Of a stretch of 64,000 bases of DNA, positions 33,695 to 42,543 are shown piece by piece. The notes under the pieces were generated by a model. The model was not told where the DNA came from. It saw nothing but the letters and a program-made list of their open reading frames with translations, and made no database searches. This stretch comes from Bacteroidota bacterium (GTDB lineage Bacteria > Bacteroidota > Bacteroidia > Chitinophagales > LD1): contig CANJZE010000020.1 of the NCBI GenBank assembly GCA_947479455.1, forward strand, positions 1 through 64,000, read 5' to 3'. The position numbers and the translations under genes were made by a program. Position 1 is the first letter of the stretch. Each line of letters begins with the position of its first letter.

Positions 33695-33736
33695 ATTTCC
33701 GTTTTCTTTCGATATTTGCGCGCGAAAAATTCGAAG

Positions 33737-35329
33737 ATGGCTACCACAAACATTCAGGGATTAGAAATAAACGCAACAGTAACCGAGCAATTTGCTGAAA
33801 TACTTACCCCCGAAGCTTTGGCTTTTGTGGTTAAAATGCAGCGCACTTTCAACAAGAGAAGACTCGAACTGCTTGCCGCACGCGTTGAAAGACAAAAGGC
33901 GATAGATGGCGGAAAGACTCCTGACTTTCTCCCCGAAACAAAAGCCATTCGCGAGGGCGACTGGGTAGCTGCTCCAATTCCTGCCGACCTTCAAGATAGA
34001 AGAGTAGAGATTACAGGACCTGTTGACCGCAAGATGATAATCAACGCACTTAATAGCGGAGCAAAGGTTTTTATGGCAGACTTTGAAGATTCGAACTCTC
34101 CGTTTTGGGCTAATAATATTGATGGTCAAATAAACCTTCGTGATGCTATTCGCAAAACAATTTCCTTTAAAAACGAAGCCGGAAAAGAATATAAGTTGAA
34201 TGAAAAGACTGCCGTTTTAATGGTTCGTCCTCGCGGCTGGCACTTGACCGAAAAGCATGTAAAAGTAGACGGAGAAGTCATGAGCGGTTCTATTTTCGAC
34301 TTCGGTTTGTTCTTCTTTCATAACATCAAACAACTTATTGCAAACGGTTCATCTTCATACTTCTACTTACCTAAGATGGAAAGCCACCTTGAAGCCCGTT
34401 TGTGGAACGATGTGTTTGTTTTGGCACAAAATGAATTGGGTATTCCGCAAGGCACAATCAAGGCAACGGTGCTTATTGAAACCATTACTGCCACCTTTGA
34501 ACTCAACGAAATTATTTATGAGTTGAAGGAACACATGGCGGGGTTGAACTGCGGACGTTGGGACTATATCTTCTCTTACATTAAGAAGCTTCGCAACCTT
34601 AATGGCTATGTTCTTCCAGACCGCGGACAGGTGACTATGGCGGTTCCTTTTATGGCCTCTTACAGCAAACTGGTTATTCAAACCTGTCACAAAAGACGGG
34701 TTCACGCTATGGGTGGAATGAGTGCTTTTATTCCTATTAAAAATGATGAAGCGGCTAATACCACTGTGCTGGAGAAAATCAAACAGGACAAAATTCGTGA
34801 AGTAACGAACGGGCACGATGGCACTTGGGTGGCACATCCCGGTTTGGTGAGTGTGGCTATGGATATTTTCAACGAGCACATGAAAACGCCAAACAACTAT
34901 GCTATTTCCCGCGAGGGCGAAGTTTATACGGCTGCTGATTTTCTAACTCCGCCTGCGGGAACTATTACCGAGGCAGGTCTTCGCATGAACATAAACGTTG
35001 GCGTTCTGTATATCGAAAGTTGGTTGCGTGGGGTTGGTGCTGCGGCTATTCATAACCTAATGGAAGATGCAGCTACGGCTGAAATTTCGAGAACGCAGAT
35101 TTGGCAGTGGATAAAGAACGGTTCGAAACTGGAAGACGGCAGAACCGTTACTTACGAACTGTTCAAAGAGATTTTGCCTTCGGAGTTAGAAGCAGTACAA
35201 GCATATGTGGGTGAAGCGGCTTATAATACTTCGACCATGAAACGCGCAATTGAAATATTTGACGAGTTGGTTCAGCAGGGGGACTATAAAGAGTTCCTGA
35301 CCTTGCCGGCTTATGAGGAGATAGATTAA
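33737..35329 (+). CDS. aceB: Malate synthase
   Basis: Glyoxylate-shunt enzyme that condenses acetyl-CoA and glyoxylate to malate. 530 residues from the ATG at 33737 (MATTNIQGLEIN), matching malate synthase A length. A frame reaching back to 33629 begins inside a repeat array. The family signature KEHMAGLNCGRWDYIFSYIK is intact. MADFEDSNSPFWAN, VRPRGWHLTEKH and the C-terminal LMEDAATAEISRTQIWQWIK are also typical. It is followed by aceA 90 bp downstream, so the two shunt genes form one unit, opposite a RamB/ScfR-like regulator. Confidence 0.97.
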   Translation: MATTNIQGLEINATVTEQFAEILTPEALAFVVKMQRTFNKRRLELLAARVERQKAIDGGKTPDFLPETKAIREGDWVAAPIPADLQDRRVEITGPVDRKMIINALNSGAKVFMADFEDSNSPFWANNIDGQINLRDAIRKTISFKNEAGKEYKLNEKTAVLMVRPRGWHLTEKHVKVDGEVMSGSIFDFGLFFFHNIKQLIANGSSSYFYLPKMESHLEARLWNDVFVLAQNELGIPQGTIKATVLIETITATFELNEIIYELKEHMAGLNCGRWDYIFSYIKKLRNLNGYVLPDRGQVTMAVPFMASYSKLVIQTCHKRRVHAMGGMSAFIPIKNDEAANTTVLEKIKQDKIREVTNGHDGTWVAHPGLVSVAMDIFNEHMKTPNNYAISREGEVYTAADFLTPPAGTITEAGLRMNINVGVLYIESWLRGVGAAAIHNLMEDAATAEISRTQIWQWIKNGSKLEDGRTVTYELFKEILPSELEAVQAYVGEAAYNTSTMKRAIEIFDELVQQGDYKEFLTLPAYEEID

Positions 35330-35330
35330 A

Positions 35331-35363
35331 TAACCCCCTAAATCTCTCTTTAGGGACTTTGAA
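35331..35363. repeat. GC-rich hairpin repeat after aceB
   Basis: AACCCCCTAAATCTCTCTTT AGGGACTTTG: a diverged copy of the family seen at nuoJ-K-L, directly behind the aceB stop. Confidence 0.5.
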
Positions 35364-35384
35364 ATGAGGAAATACTTTATTCAC

Positions 35385-35419
35385 TATTAAATATTCAATC
35401 TTAAACATTAAATCAAACA
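35385..35419. repeat. Heptamer array abutting aceA start
   Basis: TATTAAA, TATTCAA, TCTTAAA, CATTAAA, TCAAACA: five 7-mers ending exactly at the base before the aceA ATG (35420). Confidence 0.65.
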
Positions 35420-36700
35420 ATGGCAACAAAACAAGAAAGAGCAGATGCACTAAAAAAGGAATGGGCAACCAATCCGCGTTGGAAAGGCGTTAATCGTCCT
35501 TACTCGGCAGAAGAAGTAATCAATATTGCAGGTTCAGTGCCTATTGAATACACCCTGGCAAAGAACGGAGCGGAAAAACTTTGGAATCGCTTGCAATCCG
35601 ATAAATGGGTGGCGGGCCTTGGTGCGCTTACTGGCAACCAGGCTGTACAGGAAGTTACTGCTGGCATGAAGGCAATCTATCTTTCGGGTTGGCAAGTAGC
35701 TGGCGATGCAAATCTTTCGAGCGAAATGTATCCTGACCAAAGTTTGTATCCTTCTAACTCGGTTCCTTCTGTGGTTAAAAGAATCAACAACGCTTTGCTT
35801 CGCAGAGACCAGATTGAATATTTGGAAGGCGAACCACAACGTGACTGGATGGTGCCAATTGTTGCCGATGCAGAAGCAGGTTTTGGTGGAAACTTAAACG
35901 CTTTTGAATTAATGAAGCAAATGATTGAAGCCGGTGCAGCAGGGGTGCATTGGGAAGACCAATTGAGCTCAGCTAAAAAGTGTGGTCACTTAGGAGGAAA
36001 AGTTTTGGTACCTACTCAGGAAGGAATCAACAAATTAGTTGCTGCTCGTTTAGCGGCTGATGTTTGCGGTGTTTCTACTTTGGTAATTGCAAGAACCGAT
36101 GCTGAATCGGCAAACCTCATTACTTCTGACATTGACCCGCGCGATCATAAATTTATTACCGGTAAAAGAACTTCGGAAGGTTTCTATACGGTAAAATGCG
36201 GCATTGAACAAGGTATCGATCGCGGTTTGGCTTATGCTGAATATGCCGATTTGATTTGGATGGAAACAGGAAATCCCGATTTAGGAATGGCGCGCGAATT
36301 TGCACAAGGCATTCATGCAAAATACCCGGGCAAAATGTTGGCATACAATTGCTCACCTTCATTCAACTGGGCAAAGTATATGGATGAAAAGCAAATGCTC
36401 ACTTACCGCGAAGACATTGCGGCAATGGGTTACAAATTCCAATTCATCACCCTCGCAGGTTTCCACGCATTGAACACCGCTATGTTCGAATTGAGCAAAG
36501 CGTATGTTGAGCGCGGAATGGCAGGCTTCAGCGAATTGCAACAACGCGAATTTGCTTTGGAGAAAGACGGCTTCAAAGCCATCAAGCACCAATCGTTTGT
36601 AGGCACCGGATATTTCGATGCCGTGCAGAACGTGGTTCAGCAGGGAGCATCTTCTACTACTGCGTTGGCGGGTTCAACGGAGACTGAGCAGTTTCACTGA
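35420..36700 (+). CDS. aceA: Isocitrate lyase
   Basis: Splits isocitrate into glyoxylate and succinate, the first step of the glyoxylate shunt used for growth on acetate or fatty acids. 426 residues, the usual bacterial size. The catalytic motif [14 protein letters not shown] is present with active-site C188, along with [12 protein letters not shown] (metal and substrate site), HWEDQ and the loop [14 protein letters not shown]. It follows aceB in the same direction. A 7-bp array fills the last 35 bases before the ATG, and another begins after the stop, followed by a clear terminator. Confidence 0.98.
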   Translation: MATKQERADALKKEWATNPRWKGVNRPYSAEEVINIAGSVPIEYTLAKNGAEKLWNRLQSDKWVAGLGALTGNQAVQEVTAGMKAIYLSGWQVAGDANLSSEMYPDQSLYPSNSVPSVVKRINNALLRRDQIEYLEGEPQRDWMVPIVADAEAGFGGNLNAFELMKQMIEAGAAGVHWEDQLSSAKKCGHLGGKVLVPTQEGINKLVAARLAADVCGVSTLVIARTDAESANLITSDIDPRDHKFITGKRTSEGFYTVKCGIEQGIDRGLAYAEYADLIWMETGNPDLGMAREFAQGIHAKYPGKMLAYNCSPSFNWAKYMDEKQMLTYREDIAAMGYKFQFITLAGFHALNTAMFELSKAYVERGMAGFSELQQREFALEKDGFKAIKHQSFVGTGYFDAVQNVVQQGASSTTALAGSTETEQFH

Positions 36701-36701
36701 A

Positions 36702-36736
36702 ATTGATAATTGATAAATGATGATTGATAATTAAAT
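36702..36736. repeat. Heptamer array after aceA
   Basis: ATTGATA, ATTGATA, AATGATG, ATTGATA, ATTAAAT, starting two bases after the stop codon. It is roughly complementary to the array at 36853-36873. Confidence 0.7.
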
Positions 36737-36740
36737 ACAG

Positions 36741-36772
36741 AGCCGCTTCGAATTTTCGTAAGCGGCTTTTTT
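36741..36772 (+). terminator. Intrinsic terminator of aceB-aceA
   Basis: Stem AGCCGCTT/AAGCGGCT, 11-nt loop, then TTTTTT. Confidence 0.85.
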
Positions 36773-36852
36773 AAATTCGCTTTCAACAATCAATAACAAG
36801 TAATAAATCAAAAGTCGGCTGTTCTCCCGATTAAAAAGACGGGATAAGAAAA

Positions 36853-36873
36853 ATTATCAATCATCAATTATCA
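36853..36873. repeat. Heptamer array before FGGY kinase gene
   Basis: ATTATCA, ATCATCA, ATTATCA, then four bases before the ATG at 36878. Reverse-complement relation to 36702-36736. Confidence 0.65.
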
Positions 36874-36877
36874 ATCC

Positions 36878-38443
36878 ATGAGTTACATTCTCACCATAGA
36901 CCTCGGCACCAGTGGACCCAAAGTGGCGCTGTTTGATACAGCCGTAAAATGTATGGGCTACGAATTTGAAGAAGTGCCATTATACCTTTATGATAATGGC
37001 GGAGCCGAACAAAAACCTGCCGACTGGACAAACGCTATTGTAAATTGTTACAAGCGATTAATTGCCGCCACACAAATTGACACCAAAAAAATTATTGCCA
37101 TCAACTGCACTGCGCAGTGGAGCGGAACGGTTTGCGTTGACAAAGAAGGTAAGCCGCTTATGGATTCAGTGATTTGGATGGATACACGCGGAGCTGAGTT
37201 TGTAAAAAAACTGACACATGGACCTATTCGTGTAGATGGTTATGGTGTAGGCAAAATTTTGAAATGGATAAATCTTACAGGCGGTGGGCCAACGAAGAGT
37301 GGTAAAGATTCAATCGCGCACATTCTCTACATCAAAAACAAACTGCCGAAGATTTATAACGACACTTATAAATTCCTCGAGCCAAAAGATTATTTGAATT
37401 TATGGCTCACCGGAAAGTTTGCCGCTTCGTTCGATTCTATTACTGTGCATTGGATTACCGATAACCGCGACATCAACAATGTAGTTTATAGTGATAGCTT
37501 GATTCAACTCTGCGGATTGGACAAAGCAAAACTTCCGGATTTAGTGAAGACAAATTCAGTGCTTGGAAATGTTTCAAAACATATTGCTGAAGAATTTGGA
37601 TTGAACAGTGATGTAAAAATTATTTCCGGAACACCCGATGTGTACAGCGCAGCCGTTGGTTCAGGAGCTGTGAATGATTTTGAAGGGCACCTTTATTTCG
37701 GTACATCTGCATGGTTAGTTAGTCACGTTCCGTTTAAGAAGACCGATATTTTTCACAACATGGGAACGCTTCCTTCTGCCTTGCCGGGCCGATATGTAAT
37801 AGTAAACGAACAGGAAAGTGCAGGCGCTTGTTTGAACTTCATCAAAAATAATTTGTTGTATCACGATGATGAACTCAACACGGGTCCCGCACCAAAAAAC
37901 TTTTACCAACTGATGGATAAAATTGCAGGTAAAGTTCCTGCCGGCAGCGAAGGACTTTATTTTCTGCCTTGGCTTTATGGTGAGCGAAGTCCTGTTGATG
38001 ACCATAGCGCACGTGGTGGTTTCTACAATTTATCGCTCAACCACAACCGCACACACATGATGCGCTCGGTGATGGAAGGAGTTGGATTAAACGCGCGTTG
38101 GTTATTGATGTATGTAGAAAAAATGATGGGAAAGAATTTTGAAGCGGTGAACTTTATTGGTGGTGGAGCCAACAGTGATGTGTGGAGCCAGATGATGGCA
38201 GATATTTTTTATCGCCCGATAAAACAAATGAATGAACCGCTGATGAGTAACTCGCGCGGCACTGCTATTCTTGCTTTGCTCGCTTTGAACAAAATGAGCA
38301 TGGAAGATGTTTCGAAAGTGGTAGAGCCCAAAAAGATTTTCGAACCCAACAAAAACAACCGTTCACTTTACGATGAAATGTTCGGTCGCTTTGTAGAAAT
38401 TTATACGAAGAACAAACCGATATACGCGAAGCTAAATCATTGA
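36878..38443 (+). CDS. FGGY-family carbohydrate kinase
   Basis: 521-residue ATP-dependent sugar or polyol kinase of the xylulokinase/glycerol kinase family. The N-terminal phosphate loop is LTIDLGTSGPKVALFD. QWSGTVCVDKEGKPLMDSVI, WMDTRGAEF and ISGTPDVYSAAVGSGAV mark the first domain. The C-terminal half has LPWLYGERSPVDDHSARGGF and FIGGGANSDVWSQMMADIF, the ATP-binding region. Length fits xylulokinase, but substrate is not decidable by eye. A 45-bp gap separates it from the sphingosine-phosphate-lyase-like gene, so the two may be one operon. Confidence 0.9.
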   Translation: MSYILTIDLGTSGPKVALFDTAVKCMGYEFEEVPLYLYDNGGAEQKPADWTNAIVNCYKRLIAATQIDTKKIIAINCTAQWSGTVCVDKEGKPLMDSVIWMDTRGAEFVKKLTHGPIRVDGYGVGKILKWINLTGGGPTKSGKDSIAHILYIKNKLPKIYNDTYKFLEPKDYLNLWLTGKFAASFDSITVHWITDNRDINNVVYSDSLIQLCGLDKAKLPDLVKTNSVLGNVSKHIAEEFGLNSDVKIISGTPDVYSAAVGSGAVNDFEGHLYFGTSAWLVSHVPFKKTDIFHNMGTLPSALPGRYVIVNEQESAGACLNFIKNNLLYHDDELNTGPAPKNFYQLMDKIAGKVPAGSEGLYFLPWLYGERSPVDDHSARGGFYNLSLNHNRTHMMRSVMEGVGLNARWLLMYVEKMMGKNFEAVNFIGGGANSDVWSQMMADIFYRPIKQMNEPLMSNSRGTAILALLALNKMSMEDVSKVVEPKKIFEPNKNNRSLYDEMFGRFVEIYTKNKPIYAKLNH

Positions 38444-38471
38444 ATTGATGACGATTGACTATTGACCATCT
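38444..38471. repeat. Heptamer array after FGGY kinase
   Basis: ATTGATG, ACGATTG, ACTATTG, ACCATCT, starting at the first base after the TGA. Confidence 0.6.
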
Positions 38472-38487
38472 CAAAACAAAACACCCT

Positions 38488-39999
38488 ATGAACATCGAAG
38501 AAATCTCCGCCAAACTTTCCTGGCTGCCACCATCGGTTAGTCGCTTTATAGAAAAGAGAATGAAGAAAATTCCTTCGGTAAAAAAAATGATTGATGCTGA
38601 AAACGAAAAGACCATGCAGGTGCTCGAGCATTCAAGCAAACCTTATGCAAATAAGTTTGAGAAACATTATGCGCTTCCGTCATCGGGCATTAGCCGCGAT
38701 AGAATTTTGGATGAAATTAAAACCATGCACGATTTAGAAAGCGGAAGATGGAAAGATGGCTATGTAAGCGGTGGAATTTATCATGGCGATAGTGAGCACA
38801 TTGAATTTTTGAATAAAGTTTACGCGCTTCAATCACAAAGCAATCCGCTGCACAGTGATTTATTTCCATCTGCCTCTAAATTCGAAGCCGAAGTAATTTC
38901 CATGGTTGCCAACATGCACGGCAAAGGAACTTTCGACCACAACAAAAATGTTTGCGGTGCAATCACTAGCGGAGGAACCGAGAGTATTCTCTGCGCCATG
39001 AAAAGCTACCGCGACCGCGCACGCGAAGAGCACGGCATCACCGAACCGGAAATGATTATGCCGTTGACAGCACATGCTGCATTCGATAAAGCCGCTCAGT
39101 ATTTCGGAATCAAACAAGTCAAAATTCCTTTCTCTGCCGATTATACGGTGGATGTAAAAGCAGTAAAACGCGCAATTAACAACAATACAATTGTGATTGT
39201 TGGGAGCGCGCCATCTTTCCCCCACGGAACCTTCGATGATATAAAAGCATTGAGTGATTTGGCATTGAAAAACAAAATTGGTTTCCATACCGATTGCTGC
39301 CTCGGTGGTTTTGTAGTTCCGTTTGCAGAAAAACTTGGATACAATGTTCCTGTAGTTGATTTTCGTTTACCCGGTGTAACCAGTATGAGTGTAGACACAC
39401 ACAAGTATGGTTACGCTGCTAAAGGAACTTCGGTAGTTTTATATCGCGATGAAGAATTGCGCTCACATCAGTTCTTCACCAGTACCGATTGGCCCGGTGG
39501 TTTATACTTCTCTCCCACTTTGGCGGGTTCGCGTCCCGGTGCGTTGAGTGCATCTTGTTGGGCCGCTTTACTCTCTATGGGCGAAGAAGGTTATTTGCGC
39601 GCTACTAAATCTATTCTTGAAACTGCTGACAAAATAAAAGCAGGCATGAAAGATATTCCTGAAGTAAAAATCTTAGGCAACCCGGTTTGGATTCTTGCCT
39701 TCGCCAGTGAAACTGTAAACATTTACGAAGTGCTCGACCAAATGGGAAAAAGAAATTGGAACCTCAACGGCTTACACAAACCTGCTTGCTTTCATATTGC
39801 GCTTACATTGCGTCATACACAACCCGGTGTAGCAGAAAGATTTTTGAAAGATTTAAAAGAAAGTGTAGCGCATGTAAAAGCAAATCCGGGAAGTAAAGAA
39901 GGTCTTGCACCAGTTTATGGTTTGGCTTCTTCCCTTCCATTCCGTGGAATCATTAGTGATATACTGAAGAAGTATTTGGATGTGATTTATAAAGTGTAG
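38488..39999 (+). CDS. Sphingosine-1-phosphate-lyase-like PLP enzyme
   Basis: 503 residues from the ATG at 38488 (MNIEEISAKLSW). PLP-dependent group II decarboxylase fold. It reads like the S1P lyase (DPL1/SGPL1) branch rather than amino acid decarboxylases: WKDGYVSGGIYHGD near the start, NVCGAITSGGTESILCAMKS, HTDCCLGGFVVPFAEKLGY and the PLP lysine at about K306 in SVDTHKYGYAAKGTS, followed by STDWPGGLYFSPTLAGSRPG. S1P lyases cut phosphorylated sphingoid bases to a fatty aldehyde and phosphoethanolamine. Many Bacteroidota make sphingolipids, so such a role is plausible, but the true substrate is inferred. Confidence 0.87.
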   Translation: MNIEEISAKLSWLPPSVSRFIEKRMKKIPSVKKMIDAENEKTMQVLEHSSKPYANKFEKHYALPSSGISRDRILDEIKTMHDLESGRWKDGYVSGGIYHGDSEHIEFLNKVYALQSQSNPLHSDLFPSASKFEAEVISMVANMHGKGTFDHNKNVCGAITSGGTESILCAMKSYRDRAREEHGITEPEMIMPLTAHAAFDKAAQYFGIKQVKIPFSADYTVDVKAVKRAINNNTIVIVGSAPSFPHGTFDDIKALSDLALKNKIGFHTDCCLGGFVVPFAEKLGYNVPVVDFRLPGVTSMSVDTHKYGYAAKGTSVVLYRDEELRSHQFFTSTDWPGGLYFSPTLAGSRPGALSASCWAALLSMGEEGYLRATKSILETADKIKAGMKDIPEVKILGNPVWILAFASETVNIYEVLDQMGKRNWNLNGLHKPACFHIALTLRHTQPGVAERFLKDLKESVAHVKANPGSKEGLAPVYGLASSLPFRGIISDILKKYLDVIYKV

Positions 40000-40006
40000 T
40001 CGTTGG

Positions 40007-40405
40007 TTACTTCACCTCCTGCACTCTATTCACAAAGTAATCGGTTTCACCTTGCCATGGCAAATGCTTTATCTTTTGCTGATAAAACAGAATTACTTTT
40101 TTGCCTTCGTAGAAATGAAGTGTATCGGCAAAGCCTTCTTCTTTAACCGAAAAGTTCCAAACTTGATTGACCTGTGCAGTGTTGGCAATGTTTCCAACGC
40201 CACCCGTGTTCAGTTCTCCTTCATACGTTTTAAAAACATAACCGCGTTTACTGAACTTCATCAACACACCCGCGCGTGATCCTTCGCTATATTTAAAATT
40301 AAAAACCAAAAAAGTAATAACCAGCGCAAGCACCAGAAGAAAAACTATTCCTACTAAGATTTTTTTAAGCATGCCCGATGCGCCTGATGATTTAGTTTCT
40401 GCCAT
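40007..40405 (-). CDS. Conserved Bacteroidota membrane-anchored protein
   Basis: 132 residues with one transmembrane helix at ~14-36 (ILVGIVFLLVLALVITFLVF). It is followed by an extracytoplasmic domain with YSEGSRAGVLMKFSKRGYVF KTYEGEL, NQVWNFSV, FYQQKIKHLPWQGETDYFV. I recognise this pattern from a widespread but uncharacterised Bacteroidota protein; no function can be given. It is convergent with the PLP enzyme upstream (7 bp between stops). The next gene on its strand lies 69 bp upstream. Confidence 0.75.
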   Translation of the reverse strand: MAETKSSGASGMLKKILVGIVFLLVLALVITFLVFNFKYSEGSRAGVLMKFSKRGYVFKTYEGELNTGGVGNIANTAQVNQVWNFSVKEEGFADTLHFYEGKKVILFYQQKIKHLPWQGETDYFVNRVQEVK

Positions 40406-40474
40406 ACGTTTTTTGTTTGAGCCAAACCTACATTTTAATTTGAAAGAAAGGTACGTCTGTGCATTCGATTGAAA

Positions 40475-40759
40475 TTACACCAAACTTTCGCGTGTGTACT
40501 CTACTACCATCAAAAGTTTAAGTGCAAACCATGGGTTTTGTTGTTCAATTTCTTGCGTAGCAAGCAAATGCATTTCTTTTTCAAACAACTCAAAATCGTG
40601 ACCGTAGTTATCTAAAATGTAGATGACTTCGGGCACCGGACGCATTTGAAACAATTCCTTCTCCTCAGGAATTCGCTCGCAGCTAGCTACTTGAACTAAA
40701 TCATTTGCACTTAAATATTTCGATTGCCGAATTCCTTCGGGCAGTTCAGCTACATCCAT
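40475..40759 (-). CDS. Hypothetical protein next to purB
   Basis: 94 residues, acidic, no membrane segment or signal. Contains RPVPEVIYILDNYGHDFELF and QQNPWFALKLLMVVEYTRES, mostly helical. I do not recognise a family. It starts 14 bp after the purB stop on the same strand, so it is very likely co-transcribed with purB; no functional inference follows from that alone. Confidence 0.6.
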   Translation of the reverse strand: MDVAELPEGIRQSKYLSANDLVQVASCERIPEEKELFQMRPVPEVIYILDNYGHDFELFEKEMHLLATQEIEQQNPWFALKLLMVVEYTRESLV

Positions 40760-40773
40760 TTTAGGTTTTGGAA

Positions 40774-42132
40774 TTAGGCGTTATTAAACTTTACACCGGT
40801 GTAATTTTGCGGAGTGATTTGACGCAATTCCTTTTTTATTTCTTCACTCACTTCAAGGGTAGAAATAAAATTTTGGATGCTTTCTTTATTGATGCCATTG
40901 GCACCGCGCGTTAATTCTTTCAGTTTTTCATAAGGCTTTGGATAACCTTCTCTGCGCAAAATAGTTTGAATGGCTTCTGCCACTACCGCCCAGTTTTTTT
41001 CCAAATCGTTCTTGAGCGCTTCTTCATTCAACAATAACTTTGACAATCCTTTTTCAATAGATGAAAGCGAAATTAAGGTATGCGCCACAGGCACGCCAAT
41101 GTTTCGCAACACCGTAGAATCAGTTAAATCTCTTTGCAAACGAGAGATGGGAAGTTTAGCCGAAAGATGTTCGAAGAGTGCATTGGCAATTCCCAAATTA
41201 CCTTCGGCATTTTCAAAATCAATAGGATTTACTTTATGCGGCATGGCCGAAGAGCCTACTTCATCTTTATTTACGCGTTGCTTAAAATACTCCATCGAAA
41301 TATAAGTCCAAACATCGCGACACAAATCAATTAAGATGGTGTTGATGCGTTTCATAGCATCAAAGTGAGCCGCTAAATTATCGTAGTGTTCAATTTGCGT
41401 GGTGTAGTACGAACGCTCAAGTTCCAAACGTTTATGCAAAAACATTTCGGCAAACTCAATCCAATTAATTTTCGGATAGGCTACCTGATGCGCATTGAAA
41501 TTTCCGGTGGCTCCACCAAACTTTGCACTGTAAGCTACATTTTCAAAATGCCATAACTGCTTATCTATTCGCTCAACAAAAACCATCAACTCTTTTCCAA
41601 GTATAGTGGGAGAAGCAGGTTGACCATGTGTATGCGCCAGCATAGGAATGTCTTTCCATTGCAAAGCCAATGAATGCAATTGTTCTTTCACTCGTTTTAT
41701 GGCAGGTAAGTAAACATGGTTGTTCGCTTCTTTAAACGAAAGGGGAATAGCTGTGTTATTAATATCTTGGGAAGTCAACCCGAAATGAATAAACTCTTTC
41801 CATTTTTCTAAACCAAGTGCATCAAATTTTTCTTTCAGAAAATATTCTACTGCTTTCACATCATGATTCGTTATCTTCTCGGTGTCTTTTATTTTTTGAG
41901 CGTCTGCTTCCGTAAAGTTTTGTGTAATGTTTCTGAGTGCCGAATATTTTGCGGCAGAAAAATCAGCTAACTGAGGCAATGGAATTTCGCAAAGCGCAAC
42001 AAAGTATTCTACTTCTACGTGTACGCGATATTTGATTAAACCATATTCAGAAAAGTAAGGTGCAAGTTCTTCAGTTTTGTTTCGGTAGCGACCATCTATA
42101 GGGGAGATAGCGGTGAGTTGGTTTAGTGACAT
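40774..42132 (-). CDS. purB: Adenylosuccinate lyase
   Basis: Purine biosynthesis enzyme that removes fumarate from SAICAR and adenylosuccinate. 452 residues, the E. coli-like length. It opens NQLTAISPIDGRYRNKTEEL. The substrate loop HFGLTSQDINNTAIPLS, catalytic histidine region AHTHGQPASPTILGKE and the superfamily signature GSSAMPHKVNPIDFENAEGN are intact. A 94-residue hypothetical gene follows 14 bp downstream and a lipoprotein gene ends 27 bp upstream on the same strand. Confidence 0.97.
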   Translation of the reverse strand: MSLNQLTAISPIDGRYRNKTEELAPYFSEYGLIKYRVHVEVEYFVALCEIPLPQLADFSAAKYSALRNITQNFTEADAQKIKDTEKITNHDVKAVEYFLKEKFDALGLEKWKEFIHFGLTSQDINNTAIPLSFKEANNHVYLPAIKRVKEQLHSLALQWKDIPMLAHTHGQPASPTILGKELMVFVERIDKQLWHFENVAYSAKFGGATGNFNAHQVAYPKINWIEFAEMFLHKRLELERSYYTTQIEHYDNLAAHFDAMKRINTILIDLCRDVWTYISMEYFKQRVNKDEVGSSAMPHKVNPIDFENAEGNLGIANALFEHLSAKLPISRLQRDLTDSTVLRNIGVPVAHTLISLSSIEKGLSKLLLNEEALKNDLEKNWAVVAEAIQTILRREGYPKPYEKLKELTRGANGINKESIQNFISTLEVSEEIKKELRQITPQNYTGVKFNNA

Positions 42133-42159
42133 GGGGCAAAGATAAAATAAGAACGGTTG

Positions 42160-42543
42160 TCAGTTTACGTGAATCAAAACTTCTTTTGTAGAAGTATGGC
42201 TATCGTGGTCAATTACTTTAACGGTCAACTTATAAACAGCCGAGTCAATAGCGATCCAAGCATAGTCGAAAGAAAAAGTTTTACCACCATGCACATAAGG
42301 ATTATCTGATGCCACTGTAGAATCGGTAGTGTTATTCTTTATGGTTAAATAAAATTCATGCAAGTCTACATTATCGCTTACGGTACCTTTAATTTGAACA
42401 GTGTCACCGGTATTGATAGTGGTTGTATCGGTAGGATTAGTAATGGTGATGATGGGTTCATCGGGTCCGGTTTTTTTAGTGCAAGAAAAAACAAGGCAGG
42501 TGAAAATGGAAACAAGTAAAAAGGAAAGGAAAAGGTTTTTCAT
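42160..42543 (-). CDS. Small Ig-like lipoprotein
   Basis: 127 residues from the ATG at 42543 (MKNLFLSFLLVSIFTCLVFS C). Lipobox Cys at ~21. The mature part is one immunoglobulin-like beta sandwich: ITNPTDTTTINTGDTVQIKG TVSDNVDLHEFYLTI then AVYKLTVKVIDHDSHTSTKE. This is typical of short surface lipoproteins in the phylum, with a likely binding rather than catalytic role. It precedes purB in the same direction with a 27-bp gap. An upstream start eight codons earlier (42567) is possible but does not start with a signal peptide. Confidence 0.75.
   Translation of the reverse strand: MKNLFLSFLLVSIFTCLVFSCTKKTGPDEPIITITNPTDTTTINTGDTVQIKGTVSDNVDLHEFYLTIKNNTTDSTVASDNPYVHGGKTFSFDYAWIAIDSAVYKLTVKVIDHDSHTSTKEVLIHVN

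Noticed and set aside
33629..33736. N-terminal extension of malate synthase
   Set aside because: Begins in the repeat array and lacks family similarity; the ATG at 33737 gives the normal length.
33565..33753. N-terminal extension of the RamB-like regulator
   Set aside because: The extra 63 residues are encoded by the heptamer array and overlap the aceB start; homology begins at the ATG at 33564.
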